Translations under genes and position numbers: made by a program | In this document: positions 16,860 through 23,409 of the stretch, piece after piece | How positions within the stretch are numbered: the stretch's first letter is position 1 | Layout of the letters: every line of letters starts with the position of its first letter | Notes under the pieces: generated by a model | Seen by the model: only the letters and a program-made list of their open reading frames with translations | The model's database searches: none | What the model was told of the DNA's origin: nothing | Source: Pseudomonadota bacterium | GTDB taxonomy: Bacteria > Myxococcota_A > Polyangia > Polyangiales > Polyangiaceae | DNA: 23,409 nucleotides | Reading direction: 5' to 3' | Assembly: GCA_023398955.1 (NCBI GenBank) | Contig: JAEWRL010000213.1 | Span: 1 to 23,409 of the forward strand

Positions 16860-17090
16860 GCGCGCGCCGTAACTTGAAGACGTTCGAGCAGGTTCGCTGG
16901 AGCGCCGGCGATGCCCGGTGGCAGTTACGGTCAGTCCGCTGATCCCTTGCGTCGGGTTGGTAGCCTGGGGGGCAGCCCCGCATGTGGCGTCTTTGGAACG
17001 GTGCTTCCGTATCGTCTCTTTGGGCATTGTCGACGGCGTAAACCGGTTCCGCTACTCGCGGTATAGCCCCATCGAGACTACAATCGCCGA

Positions 17091-17402
17091 ATGAAGATTC
17101 AGGTCAACACCGATCGAAACATCCAGGGCGACGAGAGGCTCGCTGAGTTCGTCGAGAAGGTCGTGGGCGATTCCCTCTCGCGATTCAGGGAGCGGATCAC
17201 GCGGGTGGAGGTCCACCTCGGCGATTCCAACGCCGGCAAACCGGGCAACGACGACAAGCGGTGCATGATCGAGGCGCGCCTGGCGGGACGCCAGCCAACC
17301 GCCGTGACCCATCACGCGGGCAGCGTTCGGGACGCAGTGACTGGCGCGACGGACAAGATCGAGCGCGCCCTCGAGCGAGAGCTGGGCAAGCAGGGGCACT
17401 GA
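17091..17402 (+). CDS. Short HPF/RaiA-family ribosome-associated protein
   Basis: A 103-aa protein with the S30AE fold pattern. It opens with a strand (MKIQVNTD), followed by a helix (DERLAEFVEKVVGDSLSRF), a strand VTRVEVHLGD-like (ITRVEVHLGD), a central DDKRCMIEARL strand and a last helix SVRDAVTGATDKIERALERELG. Members bind the small ribosomal subunit and stabilise inactive ribosomes under stress. This is the short form without the C-terminal dimerisation domain of long HPF. ATG at 17091 has no strong ribosome-binding site. Downstream, after 6 bases, lies the probable frameshifted small gene at 17408. Whether it acts as hibernation factor or a more specialised relative cannot be told. Confidence 0.85.
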   Translation: MKIQVNTDRNIQGDERLAEFVEKVVGDSLSRFRERITRVEVHLGDSNAGKPGNDDKRCMIEARLAGRQPTAVTHHAGSVRDAVTGATDKIERALERELGKQGH

Positions 17403-17407
17403 CCTGA

Positions 17408-17608
17408 ATGAACGCCCCCCCGCCCGTCCCTCGGAGCGCTTCAGCAAGGCCGAGCTCGAGCAGCTCCACGGCGCGCTCGTGGCGGGGGAGCGCCCGCAAT
17501 CTCGTGCACTAATCGTCATCTGCGGAGGCAGCTCGTCGCCGAGCAGGGGCAGGACAGCTGGCTCCCTGGGATTGCCGTCAACGAGCACCGGTGGCATGAT
17601 CCCGGCCC
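17408..17608 (+). pseudogene. Probable frameshifted small gene between the HPF and VOC genes
   Basis: In one frame the segment reads SERFSKAELEQLHGALVAGE, an acidic amphipathic helix that looks genuinely coding. After about 17500 that frame decays to Ser/Gly-rich text, while the adjacent frame becomes protein-like: RRQLVAEQGQDSWLPGIAV, then NEHRWHDPGPW. Joined by one frameshift near 17490-17520 they would give a small soluble protein of about 60-65 residues. No ATG start is in frame with the first part. The pattern suggests a decayed or mis-sequenced gene. I have a vague memory of small zinc-ribbon proteins with a similar opening, but the expected Cys pairs are absent here. Confidence 0.3.
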
Positions 17609-18034
17609 ATGGAGCCGCGAATCAGCGTCATCACCCTCGGTGTCAGCGACCTCGCCGCGTCGCGAGACTTCTACGTCAGGGGTCTCGGCTGGCCAGCGTC
17701 GAGCATCTCTGATGAGAACATCGTCTTCATCGACCTCAGTGGCCTGGTGCTCGGGCTGTTCCCGAAGGACCGTCTTGCAGAAGACGCGGGCCTGGACCTC
17801 GGTAGCGGCTTTGGTGGCATCGCGCTGGCACAGAACGTCGGCTCCCCGAAGGAGGTCGACCAAGTCCTTTCCCAGGCCACGGCTGCTGGCGCGACGCTGC
17901 TGAAACCCGCTGCGAAGACCTTCTGGGGCGGCTACTCGGGGTACTTCGCCGATCCCGATGGTTACCCGTGGGAGATCGCGCACAACCCGTTCTGGCCGCT
18001 GGACGCGGAGGGGCGGGCGCAGCTGCCTCTTTGA
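17609..18034 (+). CDS. VOC (glyoxalase/bleomycin-resistance fold) family protein
   Basis: A 141-aa protein with the two beta-alpha-beta-beta-beta modules of the vicinal-oxygen-chelate fold. The first opens with ISVITLGVSDLAASRDFYVRGLGW, typed here as positions 5-28. The second closes with GYFADPDGYPWEIAHNPFW (111-129), the usual signature; Glu122 is the likely metal ligand. The first-module ligand position is Thr9 rather than His, so a classic glyoxalase I site is doubtful. Members include glyoxalases, dioxygenases and drug-binding resistance proteins; substrate cannot be assigned. ATG at 17609 has no clear ribosome-binding site. Followed on the same strand by the broken hipA-like gene. Confidence 0.88.
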   Translation: MEPRISVITLGVSDLAASRDFYVRGLGWPASSISDENIVFIDLSGLVLGLFPKDRLAEDAGLDLGSGFGGIALAQNVGSPKEVDQVLSQATAAGATLLKPAAKTFWGGYSGYFADPDGYPWEIAHNPFWPLDAEGRAQLPL

Positions 18035-18219
18035 ACAGACGGGTGCACCTCGACGATTGCGTTGCTCATCGAGGAGCGCACCTTCGCCCACCCACCCTCC
18101 GAGTCACGGTCGAACAAACATCGATCTCACGCCGGCCCACTTCTCGAGTATCGACTGTCCCCTCGCGTACCCCCTCGCCTGGCTCTTCTCCAGCAGCTCG
18201 AGCACCAGCGACTCTCGGT

Positions 18220-19427
18220 TTGCGGGGTTCGCCCGAAGGACCCGTCGGGCGGCTCGTGCGGCGAGACGACTACACGCGCCTGGTGCTCGATGAAGCGTAC
18301 ATCGAGGACCCGGGACGTGCCGTGCTCGGACTACGCTTCGAGGAAGGTCTCCGCCAGCGCTGGGCAGCCCCAACATGCGCCTGCCTCCCTGGTTCTCAAA
18401 CCTGCTACCCGAAGGCCCTCTGCGCGAGTGGATTGGGCTGCAGCGGCGCGTGCCGGTTCAGCGAGAGATGGAGCTGCTCGTCGAGGTGGGGCACGACCTC
18501 CCCGGCGCCGTGCGCCTCCTTCCCATAGATGAGCCGCTCCCGCCCCTTACCGATGCGGCCAACGGCTTGGACTCCGCCGAGGTCGCGCCCAGCCAGCGGC
18601 GGACCTGGCGCTTCTCGCTCTCGGGAGTGGCGCTCAAGTTCTCTCTGCTCCGGCGAGGCGACCGCTTCACGGCACCCGCCAGCGGCTGGGGAGGCGACTG
18701 GATCGTGAAACTCCCCGATCCCCTCTATCCCGACGTACCGCGCAACGAGCTGTGCATGATGGAGCTGGCCCGCCGCTGCGGGATGAACGTCCCCGAGACG
18801 ATGCTCGTCGAACGGGAGCTCGTCGACGACGTTCCGAACGCCGCCTGGGGTCGGGAGGAGCAAGCCTACGCCATCCGTCGCTTCGACCGCGACGCGGAGC
18901 GCCGCCTCGTCCACATCGAGGACCTCGCCCAGGTGCGCGGATGGTACCCAGAGAGAAAGTACGACGGAACCTTCGAAACCGTCCCTGCGCTGCTCTACCG
19001 CGGCTATGACACGGGCGCGCTCCAGGAGTTCGCGCGACGGCTTGCCTTCAACGTCTTCATCGGCAACGGGGACGCGCACCTGAAGAACTGGTCGCTCATC
19101 TACTACGATCCGCGCAGGCCGACGCTCGCCCCTGCCTACGACGTCGTAGCGACATTCGTCTACCGCCCCACGGAAAGCCCCGTCGAGGACCTTGGGCTCC
19201 GCTTTGGCGGCTCGCGCCACTTCGCGGAGGTCACGCCAGCCAGCTTCGAGGCGCTCGACACGCGGCTCGCGGCCAGGGCCCACCTCGCCGCGATCGCCGT
19301 CGATACGGCCCGCAGGGCTGCCGAAAGCTGGCCGTCTGTCGAGCACCTGCTGGCACCGAACGACGGCCTTCGCGCGGCGATCGGTGAACGGATAGAGGCC
19401 GAGACGCGACGGTTTCTCGGCGGGTAA
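18220..19427 (+). pseudogene. HipA-family Ser/Thr kinase (toxin-like), split by a frameshift
   Basis: The downstream frame (ATG 18375 to TAA 19427, 350 aa) carries most of a HipA protein: LPPWFSNLLPEGPLREW, the segment VKLPDPLYPDVPRNELCMMELA, AIRRFDRD, the catalytic FIGNGDAHLKNWSLIYYD and the metal-binding LAPAYDVV. The missing N-terminal part lies just upstream in another frame (about 18220-18374): GPVGRLVRRDDYTRLVLDEA, YIEDPGRAVLGLRFEEGLRQ, RWAAP. One extra C in the C4 run at 18368-18371 would join the frames as RWAAPNMRLPPWFSN, exactly the expected HipA context. Thus there is either a real frameshift or a homopolymer sequencing error. The 5' end is uncertain; TTG at 18220 is the nearest in-frame start and has no ribosome-binding site. 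No HipB-like HTH gene was seen upstream. HipA kinases phosphorylate translation-related targets such as GltX. Confidence 0.85.
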
Positions 19428-19584
19428 CCGACGAACCCGAGCGGCGGGCAGCACGACCCCAACACGAACCGCGGGGGCCTCCAAGACGCCGTTCAGTCGA
19501 TCGACCCGCCCGTTCGCCTCTCTCAGCGCCTGGACGCGGTTCAGGCCGGAGCTACCGCGGGGAAACAACGCATCGACCTCGGAG

Positions 19585-20733
19585 TCACTCATCATCCCAC
19601 AAGGTCATACAAAAAGCATCATCGAACCCCGATTGCGAATAGTCCATACAGACCGTTCCGGATGGACATTCGATGAGAATCTGGTCCGTATGACAGTACG
19701 TCACCGGCGATACAGGGCAACTAACCATCAATGATTCGAACACGCAAGCAGCCCCGAATACGCTCATCGGCGTACAGTGCTCGAAGAAGATGCATTCACC
19801 ACACGCCCCACCTTCACACGTCGTGCCCTCATCCGAACAGTCTTCGCCGTCCCTCCACCGGTACACATTTAGGTCGTCGAGCTCACATGCCTGGGTGACG
19901 TCGCCGGAGCACCGCTTTTCTTGTGGCCCACACTCATCATCAGGGATGGCACAATAGGCACCAGATTCGACAGTGGCACAGTAGCCAGAATCCAAGACGG
20001 TTGCGCAGTCGACCCCCACCTCCCATTCCCCGCAGCCGTCCGACGAGACACACTCCTCGATCGACGCACCCTTGCAACGCCGTTCTCCGAGCTCACAAGC
20101 GGGGACACCACACCCACAGAAGGCCGTTTCTTCATCCTGGATGCAGTCCAGTTCGGAGACGCTGCAATCCTCGACCGTCACCCACCGCGGGCAGCCCGCT
20201 TCGCTGAGCTCGCAGACCTGCGCCTGATCGTCGCTACAGCGGTAGCTGTCGGGGGTACAGGTATCGCCGCATGAAACGGCAAATGGCGGCGTGTACTCGC
20301 TGGCACGGCGTGCACACTGGGCGCCGCCAAAGGGCTCCCCTGGCTCACATCCAAAGCCGACTTCGTAACGCAGCCGCCATGTCCCCGGGCGGTCCACGCT
20401 GAAGGTCGACGAAAGACTTTCTCCCGCGCGAAGGCGACGCACGTCGGGCTCGTCTTCACAGGTCGCGTTCGCGCCTTCTTCTACCCAGCTGCCGCGATCA
20501 TCCTGCAACTGATAGTAGAATGTCGTGCAGCCTGGCAGGTATACCGTCGCCCGCGTGCCGTTGTAGATTGTCGTTTCTCCCTCTTCACCCACCACATAAC
20601 TGGATTCGTCAGTGCTCGCGCTCAGCTCACAGCCCATGGCGCCCAGGCTGGCGACAGCGCCAACCCAGGTCCACCGTGATCTAACCATCATGGGCTGGGT
20701 GGTTCGAGGTTTCTCTGGTGCACGTCTCGTCAT
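19585..20733 (-). CDS. Cys-rich repeat lipoprotein, function unknown
   Basis: A predicted lipoprotein of 382 aa. The start at 20733 is well supported (AAGGAGG 5 bases before ATG). A positively charged leader of about 20 residues precedes the hydrophobic core, which ends in the lipobox LGAMGC (Cys35). Residues about 45-150 form a beta-rich domain with YNGTRATVYLPGCTTFYYQLQDD and FSVDRPGTWRLRYEVGFGC, resembling an Ig-like/beta-sandwich module. From about 150 to 335 there are about three Cys-rich repeats of the type YRC-x-D...CELSEAGCPRW...DC, RRC-x-G...ECVSSDGCGEW...DC and KRCSGD...ACELDD...RWRDGEDC. Many disulfides are likely, fitting an exposed location. The first part of the gene (19600-20000, the C-terminal end) is visibly less GC-rich than its neighbours. 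No partner gene. Alternative starts at 20691/20688 lack a ribosome-binding site. Confidence 0.85.
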   Translation of the reverse strand: MTRRAPEKPRTTQPMMVRSRWTWVGAVASLGAMGCELSASTDESSYVVGEEGETTIYNGTRATVYLPGCTTFYYQLQDDRGSWVEEGANATCEDEPDVRRLRAGESLSSTFSVDRPGTWRLRYEVGFGCEPGEPFGGAQCARRASEYTPPFAVSCGDTCTPDSYRCSDDQAQVCELSEAGCPRWVTVEDCSVSELDCIQDEETAFCGCGVPACELGERRCKGASIEECVSSDGCGEWEVGVDCATVLDSGYCATVESGAYCAIPDDECGPQEKRCSGDVTQACELDDLNVYRWRDGEDCSDEGTTCEGGACGECIFFEHCTPMSVFGAACVFESLMVSCPVSPVTYCHTDQILIECPSGTVCMDYSQSGFDDAFCMTLWDDE

Positions 20734-21109
20734 TCACGCCTCCTTCTCACTCGACACGGCAGCATGCCATTCGGTGTGCGTTGACTTCCTGGCCGCCCCC
20801 ACCACGAGACGACGCCAGTACGGTGTCGTGGGTCATAGGTAACGATCGAGGATTCGCAACCGGACACGGGCGCGATGCTGGATTCGATCTCGAGAGGCCT
20901 CCCCGGAAGCCACGAGTCGCCCTGAACTGCTCCTCGTAGCAAACACCGGACAGCGGATGGACGGCACTGCTGAGCACTCGTGCAGTACGCCGGATTCGAA
21001 ACACAGACTGCAAGGACGTAGCGCATGGCCTGACTCACCGAACCGCCGCTCGCTACCCAGCCCAGCTCGCTACCCAGCGCTCCCCACGAACCATGCCAAA
21101 GCGACTAAC

Positions 21110-21135
21110 GTTAACACACGGGGCCCATTGTTAAC
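21110..21135. promoter_or_regulatory. Inverted repeat GTTAACA-N12-TGTTAAC
   Basis: GTTAACA (21110-21116) and TGTTAAC (21129-21135) form a perfect 7-bp inverted repeat with half-sites centred 19 bases apart, about two helical turns. It lies between divergent genes and is AT-rich in a GC-rich setting. This geometry is typical of a dimeric regulator site. Which gene it serves is unknown. Confidence 0.4.
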
Positions 21136-21237
21136 CCTCTCCCGTCCTCGACGGGATCCCAATGGGGGACTACCGCTCCGAGACCATGGACGAGCGGCAG
21201 AGTTCCCCCTCAGCGGCCTCTATTACTCTACCGGTGC

Positions 21238-21266
21238 TTGACACCCAGGGGGATATTATCGGATTG
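21238..21266 (+). promoter_or_regulatory. Possible promoter of the helical-protein gene
   Basis: TTGACA (21238-21243) matches the -35 consensus of the housekeeping sigma factor and lies about 70 bases before the ATG at 21314. The best-spaced -10 candidate (GGATTG at 21261-21266, 17-base spacer) is poor, while a better hexamer TATTAT (21254-21259) is too close. Hence tentative. Confidence 0.3.
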
Positions 21267-21313
21267 TCTCTTGTAGGGGCCCGCGGGGGTGCGGGCAAAG
21301 AAAGGGAGTTCTC

Positions 21314-22123
21314 ATGGTTGTCTTCGACGACAATACCTGCGCCACCGTTCCCAATCAGAGCGCCGCGCTGACGATCTCTCTCGCGCGGCGTCTCGTCGCG
21401 GAGATGCCGCCGGCGCTCGTCAAACACAAGGGGGTAGCCATGGCGGCGGATCGTACGCGCACCCGCGCCGAGTCACTGCGCACCGAACGCTTGAGACAGC
21501 TGGAGCTCCCCGCTCCGGTGGACGCGCGCCCCTACGATCAAGAGGAGGACAACGCTTGGGGAGCTCTCTATGAGCGGCTCTCGGCATGCTCCCGCCTGCG
21601 CAGCGCGCAGTCTGCCGAGAAGGGCGCCCGGGCCGCGGAGCTCGTCGCTCGCCTCTTCCCGAACCGCCTCAGTTTCCTCCTCTTGCCCTACAAGGCGCAG
21701 TGGGAGGAGAGCGAGCGGATGCTCGCGCTCGTCGACGCCGAAGGGCTCGGCGATGAGCGCGACGAGCTCTGTGGTGAGGAATACCTGGACCAGGTTCGCG
21801 AGGCCGACGCCTCCTACGGCGAGATCCTCGGGTTGACCCAAGCCAAGCCCTACGCCACGCCCGCTCCCGCCATTCGCGACGCCCTCAACTCCCTGCGCGA
21901 AGCCGTGCGCTTCTATGCGCGGCGCGTCGTGGGGCTAGCGGACGAAGAGGACCCCAGCAGCATCGAGCTGGTGCAAGCTGCCCTGGCTCCCCTGCTGGAG
22001 GCTCAAGCCGAAGCGCGCCAACGTCGCGGCGCCAGCAAGCTCGAGCCCGAGCCGCAGGACGAAGGAGAGCTCTCTCTCCTGCCGGCCAACGTGGAACCCG
22101 TCCCGGCCTTGACGCCCCTGTAG
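21314..22123 (+). CDS. Uncharacterised helical protein
   Basis: A soluble, acidic, mostly helical protein of 269 aa. No signal peptide or membrane segment is visible. It opens MVVFDDNTCATVPNQSAALT, then shows long helices (ISLARRLVAEMP, a central AWGALYERLSACSRL, and LFPNRLSFLLLPYKAQWEESERML), and ends in a charged Glu/Pro-rich tail of about 40 residues. The segment ARLFPNRLSFLLLPYKAQWEESERMLALVD is the most distinctive; its Leu/Phe/Tyr/Trp core looks conserved. I associate this kind of sequence with a large family of uncharacterised proteins of about 250-280 aa in Polyangiales genomes, but this is memory, not a search. ATG at 21314 is well supported (AGGGAG 5 bases upstream). No function can be assigned. 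Confidence 0.8.
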   Translation: MVVFDDNTCATVPNQSAALTISLARRLVAEMPPALVKHKGVAMAADRTRTRAESLRTERLRQLELPAPVDARPYDQEEDNAWGALYERLSACSRLRSAQSAEKGARAAELVARLFPNRLSFLLLPYKAQWEESERMLALVDAEGLGDERDELCGEEYLDQVREADASYGEILGLTQAKPYATPAPAIRDALNSLREAVRFYARRVVGLADEEDPSSIELVQAALAPLLEAQAEARQRRGASKLEPEPQDEGELSLLPANVEPVPALTPL

Positions 22124-22448
22124 ATCGTTCGGAAGGTCGCCGGGTCGACCGCGGAGGCTCCGGAGTATCCACGAGCGACTTGCCTATCCACTTCCGGAGG
22201 CTCCGGAGCATCGGAAGCGCCTCGGCGCAGCCCCCTGGAAGCCCTGCCGCACAGAGCCGGGCTCCAGCCGCCAATGCCCCCACGGTGCTGCAGGGGCACG
22301 CGCCATGGACAAGCGAAGCGCGCCAGCGCATCGGAACCCTCAGCCGGTTATGCCACAGGCCGTGGCATAACCGGCATCGAGAGAGTGCCAAAGGCTGTCG
22401 CAGCGGGTGGCTGCCAGGTGGTGTCACAGGTCGGCAGCCGCGGAGGCC
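22124..22448. other. Convergent intergenic region with repeats and a hairpin
   Basis: About 325 bases between two converging genes. No gene seen. A 14-bp direct repeat CGGAGGCTCCGGAG occurs at 22152-22165 and 22195-22208; each copy is itself partly palindromic. A strong perfect hairpin at 22343-22375 is listed separately. Confidence 0.5.
22343..22375. terminator. Perfect 14-bp hairpin between convergent genes
   Basis: GCCGGTTATGCCAC (22343-22356) and GTGGCATAACCGGC (22362-22375) form a perfect 14-bp stem with a 5-base loop (AGGCC). It sits between the stop at 22123 (plus) and the stop at 22449 (minus), the classic place for a bidirectional terminator. No T-run flanks it, so it may instead be a dispersed palindromic repeat element. 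Confidence 0.5.
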
Positions 22449-23409
22449 TCAGAACTGCGAGATGAACGTCCACGCTTCACCGGGGACCCAGCTCTTGCTC
22501 TGGCCGCTGTCCTTCTCGGTGGGATTGTGGTCGCCGCCGTGAGTACACCAGCGAAGTGGATAGCCGTCCGAGCATCCTTCATACGACGTGCAGATGTGTG
22601 TGCCGCTACCGCGCCCCGCGTCCGGCGGGTCCTGCGGAGTGCAGCCGTTCACCGTCACGAAGTGATCGCGTAGCTGGCGCCCTTGAGAGATGTTGAGCAC
22701 GGAGTCGGCGACGCCGTGGACATGCATATATGCGATCGGTGTGTTCCCACCATCACAACCGCTGAGCTGCGCGCCAGCGTAGAGGACAACGCCACGGAAT
22801 ACGTCCGCGCGAGAGCAGGCGAGCGCATAGGACATGCCGGCTCCGTAGCTGAATCCGGTAGCGAAGATGCGCGTCGTGTCGATGCAAAGGTCATCTAGGA
22901 TCTGCTCGAGCATCGCGTCGGTGAACGCCACGTCCCGGCCGCCGCTGTTGGCCCAGCCGGCGTCGAGACCCTCCGGCGCCACGAAGATGGTGCTGTCATC
23001 CGCGAGATCCCAAAGCCCGTAGAACGGATCTTCCGTCGACCCACCGTTGCCGCCCTCGGCAACTTGGGTCGCGTTGCCGCTCAACCAGTGATAGGCGAAG
23101 ATCAGCCGGTAGGGTTTGGTGTTGTCGTAGTTGTCGGGAACCCTGAGAATGTACTCGCGGTTCCCACCGCTCTGGATCGTCTTGCGGCCGTTCGTAAGAG
23201 TGCGCGTCTTGCCGCAACCGGCGCTCTGCCCGACGTCACCGGATCCGCCGCTGCCATCGTCACCCGCGGTGCCCGCCGTACTTCCGCCGTCACCCGCGAC
23301 ACCCGCCGTTCCGCCGTCACCCGTCGTGCTTCCGCCATTGCCTGCTGTGCTTCCGCCGGTCTCCGTGCCGGTGCCGCCGCTGGCTGCACCGCCCGTGGCC
23401 GCGCCGCCC
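22449..23409 (-). CDS. Secreted PHB-depolymerase/feruloyl-esterase-like hydrolase (5' end missing)
   Basis: A partial gene: the frame stays open to the window edge, giving about 319 residues; the start and presumed signal peptide lie outside. The visible part opens with a Gly/Thr/Ser-rich linker of about 60 residues (to about 23220). Then follows an alpha/beta-hydrolase domain: CGKTRTLTNG, REYILRVPDNYD, PYRLIFAYHWLSG, FVAPEGLDAGWANSGGRDVAF, then the nucleophile elbow GFSYGAG (Ser codon at about 22850), HVHGVADSVLNIS with the likely acid Asp, and THGGDHNPTEKD with the likely catalytic His. This order matches the LpqC/PHB-depolymerase and feruloyl-esterase (CE1-like) group, which cleave esters of polymers or plant phenolics. 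Substrate cannot be assigned. A TTG at 23084 is an internal codon, not the start. Several Cys (SGCDGG, NGC, CTSYEGC, RWC) suggest disulfides, fitting export. Confidence 0.87.
   Translation of the reverse strand, partial: GGAATGGAASGGTGTETGGSTAGNGGSTTGDGGTAGVAGDGGSTAGTAGDDGSGGSGDVGQSAGCGKTRTLTNGRKTIQSGGNREYILRVPDNYDNTKPYRLIFAYHWLSGNATQVAEGGNGGSTEDPFYGLWDLADDSTIFVAPEGLDAGWANSGGRDVAFTDAMLEQILDDLCIDTTRIFATGFSYGAGMSYALACSRADVFRGVVLYAGAQLSGCDGGNTPIAYMHVHGVADSVLNISQGRQLRDHFVTVNGCTPQDPPDAGRGSGTHICTSYEGCSDGYPLRWCTHGGDHNPTEKDSGQSKSWVPGEAWTFISQF

Larger units (their letters stand above)
20734..21313. other. Divergent intergenic region with operator-like repeats
   Basis: About 580 bases between the Cys-rich lipoprotein gene (minus) and the helical-protein gene (plus). 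No convincing gene. It has the only notably AT-rich patches of the right half. Items seen: a 14-bp direct repeat at 21048-21061 and 21065-21078 (GCTCGCTACCCAGC, 17-bp period), an inverted repeat around GTTAAC at 21110-21135, and a TTGACA hexamer at 21238-21243. Confidence 0.5.

Noticed and set aside
16941..17010. GTTGGTAGCC followed by a GGGGCAGCCCC-like stretch, reminiscent of a tRNA D-arm and hairpin.
   Set aside because: No T-arm consensus, no acceptor stem and no anticodon arm could be paired.
18104..18376. Minus-strand frame ending ESLVLELLEKSQARGYARGQ plus a short tail, resembling the C-terminus of Rpn-type transposase/nuclease proteins.
   Set aside because: Only about 30 residues are suggestive, the rest is antisense to the HipA N-terminal segment, and there is no start signal. 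Too weak to call a relic.
18405..19595. A 396-aa minus-strand open frame antisense to hipA whose ATG overlaps the stop of the Cys-rich lipoprotein gene.
   Set aside because: Most of it is the exact antisense of well-conserved HipA motifs, and its composition (Arg/Val/Glu-rich, no domain) is that of a high-GC shadow frame. Only the first about 55 codons lie outside hipA and show no recognisable similarity.
23102..23389. A 95-aa Arg/Ala-rich minus-strand frame over the linker of the esterase gene.
   Set aside because: It is a shadow: the adjacent frame continues unbroken from the esterase domain through a Gly/Thr/Ser linker to the window edge.

Overview
The window is about 23.4 kb of high-GC DNA with sparse coding. 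It carries large lipoproteins with long Gly/Ser/Ala-rich linkers, Cys-repeat lipoproteins, membrane-anchored Ser/Thr kinases and PEGA-domain proteins. This combination is typical of myxobacteria, most likely the Polyangia (Sorangium/Polyangium-like). That placement comes from gene content and memory of families; no search was run. No rRNA, tRNA, CRISPR array or intact insertion sequence was seen.

Layout. Left end (1-5.8 kb, all minus strand): an arylsulfotransferase-like lipoprotein, a solitary ParB-like protein, and a membrane-anchored pseudokinase. About 1 kb without a convincing gene follows, up to a divergent kinase. Centre (6.8-15.6 kb): two copies of a trio consisting of a transmembrane Ser/Thr kinase, a PEGA/Cys-motif membrane protein and a low-complexity lipoprotein. 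In copy B (11.46-15.62 kb) the three genes form a tight minus-strand operon with a 1-nt stop/start overlap and an 11-nt gap. In copy A (6.8-11.1 kb) the lipoprotein and PEGA genes are in tandem on the minus strand, and the kinase converges on them from the plus strand. The two PEGA proteins share an identical cysteine spacing. The two kinases share an ungapped extracytoplasmic C-terminal tail with two cysteines.

Right part (16-19.5 kb, plus strand): a DjlA-like co-chaperone, a short HPF/RaiA ribosome-associated protein, a probable frameshifted small gene, a VOC/glyoxalase-fold protein, and a HipA-family kinase split by what looks like a one-base loss in a run of four C. Right end (19.6-23.4 kb): a Cys-rich lipoprotein (minus), a divergent uncharacterised helical protein (plus), then a perfect 14-bp hairpin, then the 3' part of a secreted PHB-depolymerase/feruloyl-esterase-like hydrolase (minus) that runs off the window.

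How the genes may work together: the kinase trios and the pseudokinase look like an envelope-associated phospho-signalling set. The lipoproteins, arylsulfotransferase and esterase look like an exported repertoire for handling extracellular polymers or aromatics. The strongest candidates for something undescribed are the duplicated kinase-PEGA-lipoprotein trio and the pseudokinase with repeated acidic-Thr motifs. All functional links are inference.
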